25,179 bases of DNA from positions 5,380-30,558 of the forward strand of contig JAPEVF010000554.1 in the NCBI GenBank assembly GCA_029747585.1, in the 5' to 3' direction. This DNA is from Pleurotus djamor. Lineage: Eukaryota > Basidiomycota > Agaricomycetes > Agaricales > Pleurotaceae. Made by a program: the position numbers and the translations under genes. This document shows positions 20,709 through 25,179 of the stretch, piece by piece (positions within the stretch are counted from its first letter, which is position 1; the number at the start of each line of letters is the position of its first letter). The notes beneath the pieces are model-generated. The model was given only the letters and a program-made list of their open reading frames with translations. It was not told the DNA's origin and searched no databases.

Positions 20709-21834
20709 ATTCGAAATTGAGGTAGGAGTGGGTGTGTTTAACTGAAGTCGAGTGAGGACTGCTGAGACAACCAACGATGTCGCTGGGGTTTATATAGCCC
20801 AGGAATCGCGGCTCCTAGCCCATATTGCTGTAGAGTGTTGACGGAGGAAATACCCCAGAGAAATCAATAAATGACATACTTGCCGCTTTAGGAGGTGTAT
20901 AGGAGGTTTGAACTTCTGACTTTGCGGCCAATTTCCGCCGTTAGAATCGTTCCGGACTGGTCAGCCATGCCTAGCTTCTCTCTCCGGACTTGAATTCTAA
21001 CGGAAGTCGTCAACATAGCCCTTCANNNTNCNNCNTTCCGCGTGTTCTGAACTCCTGTTTTGTCGGATCGGACAAGAACGCCCGAGTCGATGGACGGCGA
21101 CGCGGAAAGCAGGGCGAGCACATGTTACCCCCGAGGGCCAACCGAGGGCAGTTGCGANTGACGAAAGTTATAGCGATGTGGTATGGGGTATCGTTATATT
21201 TACTTCGGCGTACCAGACATGCGGTCAGACCTAAGANGAGAGTGTCAGTTCTTTAAATTGCGACAGATTGACCAACCATTAGGCTGGTCACCGGGTTGAC
21301 CAAAAATACAAATGCTTACAACATGCCAACCGACAAATGACAGAAAGTTCCGCTGTGGACCGCGTAGAATATCACGATGGACGCATCCCGAACTTGGGTA
21401 ACCATGATCCGCGAAGTTTGAGGTGTTTATACTTGATGCGGGAGGAGTCGGCGGTCGAGGTTGGATTGAGATTATCTCCTGTACGCCATTCGAGAGGCTG
21501 ACGTTAGGTGCGTTGGCACACTGCCATGGATNNNTNGNNNAGCTCGGCACTCAAATATTTGGATGATTGTTACGGCTCTTTTTTCCGAGTTGGCCGGAGA
21601 AGTTGGTTAAGTGCCATCGAAGACTCGAAGTGGAATCAGAGGCGCTTGTGTTAAAACTGGCTCAAGCCCAAGGGAAGCACATCCAACCTAGCCCGCCGCT
21701 GCTGAGAGTCGAATACTTGATGGAGACTCGCGTGGGCGTCAAGTGGGTGTTTCTCGATGTGTTCTCGATCGTGCTTTGATCAGTTTAGGCGGCGTGCCAA
21801 ATCTGTACAGAATCTGTGGAACCCTAACGTCCAG
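20709..21834. other. Intergenic region with N clusters
   Basis: About 1.1 kb with no supported gene. It holds the lectin promoter and two clusters of mixed Ns (about 21026-21037 and 21532-21540) that mark poor consensus or small joins. Open frames crossing the N clusters have no recognisable product. Confidence 0.5.
20789..20796 (-). promoter_or_regulatory. TATA box of the lectin gene
   Basis: TATATAAA on the minus strand, about 85 bp upstream of the lectin start codon at 20708. Confidence 0.6.
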
Positions 21835-21906
21835 AGCAGCATGGCGCAGGGGAAGCGCGCGGGGCCCATAACCCCGAGGTCACTGGATCGAAACCAGTTG
21901 CTGCTA
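21835..21906 (+). tRNA. tRNA-iMet(CAU): Initiator tRNA-Met (CAU), copy 3
   Basis: Identical in sequence to copies 1 and 2 but on the plus strand. It has the best Pol III terminator of the three, a T7 run at 21916-21922, 10 nt past the discriminator base. Confidence 0.97.
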
Positions 21907-21915
21907 CAACAATGC

Positions 21916-21922
21916 TTTTTTT
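21916..21922 (+). terminator. Pol III T-run terminator of tRNA copy 3
   Basis: Seven Ts directly downstream of the tRNA, as expected for RNA polymerase III termination. Confidence 0.8.
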
Positions 21923-22186
21923 CACCTATGTAACTTCGGTGTTTTCCCAGCCAATTCTGAGGCATGTGCGTCATCCGGGAAGCTTCCCGGAGGGTCCCGG
22001 TCATGTATCTTCTAAATCCACAAAGGATCTGTAGCGAACAAGCCAGCAAGAGAAAATTCATTCAACTCGAGTATTGATGGGGGTAACAACCAANCTACTG
22101 GAACGTGCGTAGATAAGTACAAGGATTTTTCGAATCAAGAAAAGAAATTAAATAAAACCAAGANNGATACGCTTTCGCAGGAAAGC

Positions 22187-24594
22187 TCAAGATGTCGTCT
22201 TCAAGCCAAGAGGGAGCCAATAGCTCGGATAGGCTCTCGTAAATTCCTCCAGATACCAGTACCTCCTCCCATCGTCCCCATCATCATCAACCCTATCGTC
22301 CCAGTCACCTTCGGTTGCAGTGGCTTCATGACTAGNGTCAACATTATCACCTGCCCGAGCGAGCTCAACGAAGTAACCGCCTATGCCCATGCCAACCGCG
22401 CCGTCCAATATTTCAAGAATTTCCGCTTCTTTGTCACCTTGAGCATCGATGAGAATGGTAAGTTCATCGCCTAGCAGGTTATGGACTTTCTTCGACCGAT
22501 GTCCATTGTTCAAGGGTAGTCCTTTCCCGGGCAACCCAGGCTGGCCATCCGTAAGTTTTTGACTTTCGGTGCGCCCGATTGACATCTCTCCAGCTCGTTG
22601 CTTGACGTCGGTGTCAAGCCAGGGCTCCAGAACAACTCTAACAAATCTCCGGGCCAANTGTAGTTCCATTTCCTCCGGGTCATCGCAGTCGAAATTCAAC
22701 TCCTTGGTCAGATCCTTCTCGTCGACGCCTTCCCCAGGTTTGAGGATCCGTTTGATGCGGCGTANAGACGATTCAACGAAGCCAGGGGTATGAGACTTGG
22801 AAATGGTATTTGATGGTCCGAGCAGAGTTTCGAAAGTTGGCGTGGAAGGGAGGGCCCAATTGCTTGAGGAATCAGCAGTATCCCAAATATCACCAAAGCC
22901 AGAGGGTTGTGCGTCATCAATGGTGTCGTCGTTGCCCCATGATGCATTGGTAGACCCCCAGCCTCCGCCAGCATTAGAACCCCATCCTTGTTCGACATCG
23001 TTGGCCGGTATGCCTTGCGTGCCGTTAGATGCAGCGAATAATNGCGCTTCGACTTTCTGTTCCGCGTTATGGAGGTTCTTGGGTTGCATCCACGGCGGGT
23101 TGACGAAAGAATCAACGTCCATCTTCTCAGCCGGGTCGATGGGCGCGTCATGGTCGTCCCCGACTCGAGGACGCTTTGCGCTAGGTTCTGAGTCTAAAGA
23201 TATGTGTTTCTTTTTCTTGTCGGAGGCGCCCCATTCAGGAGCTTCTTCAGGGACGCCGACCTTGTCTAGGGAGGTCGTAGTGTTNGTGTTGTTGGTGTTG
23301 GTTTCGGGTTGCATGGTGGTAAATGTAAGGTTGGCACCATCGGCTTTGCGACCCCAGTAGCTTTTGGCGGCGTCGGAGACTCCGAACGGTTCGATCCATT
23401 GAGACATGACGGCAGTGAGGGGCAGTTCGTGAAGGGCCTTATCCACCACAGTTAGGGATGCTACCAAGCCACGATGTATTCGCCCTAGGTCTTGGTTGAT
23501 TTCATTGGCCTCAGAAGGTGAGCTACGAGGGCTTCCATACGGAAACCTTGTTGGATCGAAGATCTCTGAGCGGACAAGATACGAGAGGAAGTAGTTGAGC
23601 AACCGAGGGATATATACTAGCTGGTAATCAGCCCTGGGCGGACGACAGGTGTTCATTAGAACGAACTANNGTAGGGANAGATGAAAGCTGTCTTACCACA
23701 TGAGGCCACGGTATTTCATATACGACGACAAAAATACCCGAGCGTTCCTCTCTGGATCGGCGAGGAAAGCAGCCAATTTGTCCTCTGGCGTAAGCTTCAC
23801 AGAAGTGGAAGCGTCATCGTGTGTTTGAGTTTCGACGAAAGGTGAGCAACGTTGTTTTCCTTTCGACTGCTCGCTGCTAGATGTTGGAGCTTCCTCAAAG
23901 ACGTCGTTACCGAAGTTGTCATCGTCGTCGGAACCAGCTTCATCATCAAAATCTTCCAAGTTTGTCTTTTTACCGCGTGCGGGAACATTTTCGAGGATGC
24001 CCAAGTAGTATCTGTACTGTTGAACTTGTTAAATTGGTGCTTGTAGGTAGTCGGGGTACTTACTTTCTCCCAGGATTCCCTTACGTTTGAAAGGCTCGAA
24101 GGCCATTTTCTATTCTTCGCAAAGTCGTTTGCTGCTTGGATAACACGATCGAAAGGCATCGACGAGCTATGAAGCAGAGAAATTGGTAAGTAACTTTGAT
24201 GGACTACGAGAAAAGATATCTGCGCTTGCCGATCGACCATAGAACGACGACTAGACTCCCCGTCATCCCACTCCTGCCACCATTCCTTGATAGATGGTTT
24301 TCCGAAATTGAGCACTTTCTTCGACGCGCTCTCGCTGACTTCGGCGCGTCTTTGCTTCTTGGCCTCAGCGTTCAAAAGTCGTTTCTTTCCCGCATTACTT
24401 TTGGGCTCGTCGCCTTTACGTGGAGTCTCGAGCGCTACCGTGGGTATACCTCTACCATCTAGTTCAACATCGCCGTCACCTTCGACTTGAATTCCACACT
24501 CGTGGAAGTCTTTGAACGGTATAATTTGCACACCCGAAGGCACAGGAGGGAAAGGAGGGAAAAATATTGTGCGATCTGCGGGCACTGTGGCCAT
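22187..24594 (-). CDS. Nuclear WG-motif protein, tentatively Argonaute siRNA chaperone (ARC) subunit Arb1
   Basis: Exons 24594-24257, 24166-24064, 24016-23697, 23633-22187; 2208 nt, 735 aa. If Arb1, it would bind Argonaute in RNA-directed heterochromatin; the call rests on general resemblance (FDRVIQAANDFAKNRKWPS, ESWEKYRYYLGILENVPA, GVGMGIGGYFVELAR-like and RYWYLEEFTRAYPSYWLP blocks) and is uncertain. Seen for sure: basic patches (AGKKRLLNAEAKKQRRAEVS; bipartite KKKKH..AKRPR at about 393-410) that fit nuclear import; an acidic run DEAGSDDDDNFGND; and WG motifs at about 388, 471, 479 and 486 in a Gly/Ser/Asn-rich stretch. Intron 24256-24167 (90 nt) is stop-free and in frame, and its donor GTCTAG is weak, so that junction (DDG|DSSMPFD) is the least sure. 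Intron 23696-23634 crosses Ns; its acceptor CGCCCAG restores the frame. Confidence 0.55.
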
Positions 24595-25179
24595 GGTGGT
24601 GGTGAAAAGCAGTAAACAAGGTGATTCCTGAGACTAGTTTACTAGGAGAAGGTTTGCGTTACGCCTCCTTTACAACGTCACATGAAATGCAACATCACAT
24701 GAGATCACGCTTCCGCAGCGCGTTAGTGAGCCCCTTTTCCACCTTTTCCTCCTCATCACGCGCAGCGCACTCGCAAGCCCCTTTTCTTTCTTTTTGCCTC
24801 CTCGTCGACATCACGCGTCCGCAGTTGAAGCGCTCTCGGAGAGTCTCCCCTGTCGCCCGTTGATCACGTTCTTCGCCTGTAGCCCACCACCTAGCACTGA
24901 GCAAGCCCCTTTTTTGTTCGTCCACAGCTGACCACCGAGGCTGAGGATCCCCTCTCGTCCTTTGGTCACGTTCGTCCGCAGCTCATCAATGCATCACTAG
25001 TGAATCTGAGCACATCCCCGGCTGAAGCGCTGAAGATTTCAGTCTCCCAGACCACTCGTTGCTCCCCCCAGGTGGTNGGTTTCACTTCCCCTGAGTCTCC
25101 CCTATCGGCCTTCGAACGAGATCACGTCTGTCGCCTCCGCAGCTAACCACTTCATCAACTCGTCTGCCCTTTCCCCTCG
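24595..25179. repeat. Pyrimidine-rich degenerate repeats upstream of the Arb1-like gene
   Basis: No gene supported to the window end. The word AGCCCCTTTT recurs at 24729, 24776 and 24904, and variants of TCACG-T/C-GTCCGCAG(CT) recur near 24810, 24965 and 25120, with AGTCTCCCCT twice (24840 and 25095 areas). These look like diverged direct repeats roughly 50-150 bp apart, C/T-rich on the plus strand. Confidence 0.5.

Noticed and set aside
21780..22061. Open frame translating through tRNA copy 3, with a peptide also seen over tRNA copy 1
   Set aside because: The shared peptide is just the identical tRNA sequence read as codons, not a protein family.
1..25179. CRISPR array, integrase/phage genes, IS elements or LTR retrotransposon
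   Set aside because: No spaced identical repeats, no transposase or reverse-transcriptase motifs, and the genes are intron-rich eukaryotic ones.

Overview
This is a piece of a fungal nuclear genome, almost certainly from a basidiomycete, probably a wood- or litter-decaying agaricomycete. The genes are packed densely on both strands and cut by many short introns (about 45-90 nt, GT..AG, with CTNAC/CTGAY-like branch sites). The content fits that group: AA9 lytic polysaccharide monooxygenases, a HET-domain gene, an F-box/LRR gene, a secreted double ricin-B-type lectin and initiator tRNA genes. The sequence is an imperfect draft: many single Ns and short N clusters occur. Three of the Ns (2650, 14614, 16607) act as spurious extra bases beside homopolymers and break otherwise clean reading frames.

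Layout. 1-3.0 kb holds CCT subunit gamma (minus) divergent from a RidA/Mmf1-type imine deaminase (plus), sharing a 123-bp promoter gap. 3.2-5.2 kb holds a HET-domain protein (minus). 5.6 kb has an initiator tRNA-Met gene next to a perfect 18-bp tandem duplication. 5.8-7.0 kb holds an F-box protein (minus). 7.3-12.7 kb is a head-to-tail array of three AA9 LPMO genes, all on the minus strand. 13.9-15.1 kb holds a zinc-less medium-chain dehydrogenase of the ToxD/enoyl-reductase type (plus). 15.4-16.4 kb holds proteasome subunit alpha5 (plus), convergent with a strongly divergent Hsp70-family gene (16.5-18.8 kb, minus). 19.0 kb has a second initiator tRNA. 19.5-20.7 kb holds the two-domain lectin (minus). 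21.8 kb has a third, identical initiator tRNA (plus). 22.2-24.6 kb holds a nuclear-looking protein tentatively called Argonaute-chaperone subunit Arb1 (minus), followed by degenerate pyrimidine-rich repeats to the window end.

Function. There is no operon-like unit. The housekeeping genes (CCT3, alpha5, Hsp70-like, tRNA) serve translation and protein folding or turnover. The AA9 trio is a clustered secreted cellulolytic or hemicellulolytic toolkit. HET, F-box, lectin and MDR genes are lineage-variable accessory genes.

Most notable are: (1) the third LPMO lacks three consecutive introns that are present at identical positions in its two neighbours, with the exon length exactly conserved; (2) the Hsp70-like protein has lost its helical lid and ends in an N/P/F-rich tail plus a coiled coil, with changed residues in the ATPase core and linker; (3) the Arb1-like protein carries a cluster of WG motifs resembling an Argonaute hook; (4) there are three identical initiator tRNA genes within 16 kb. 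Exon coordinates below were derived by eye from splice signals and family alignment recalled from knowledge, not by software.
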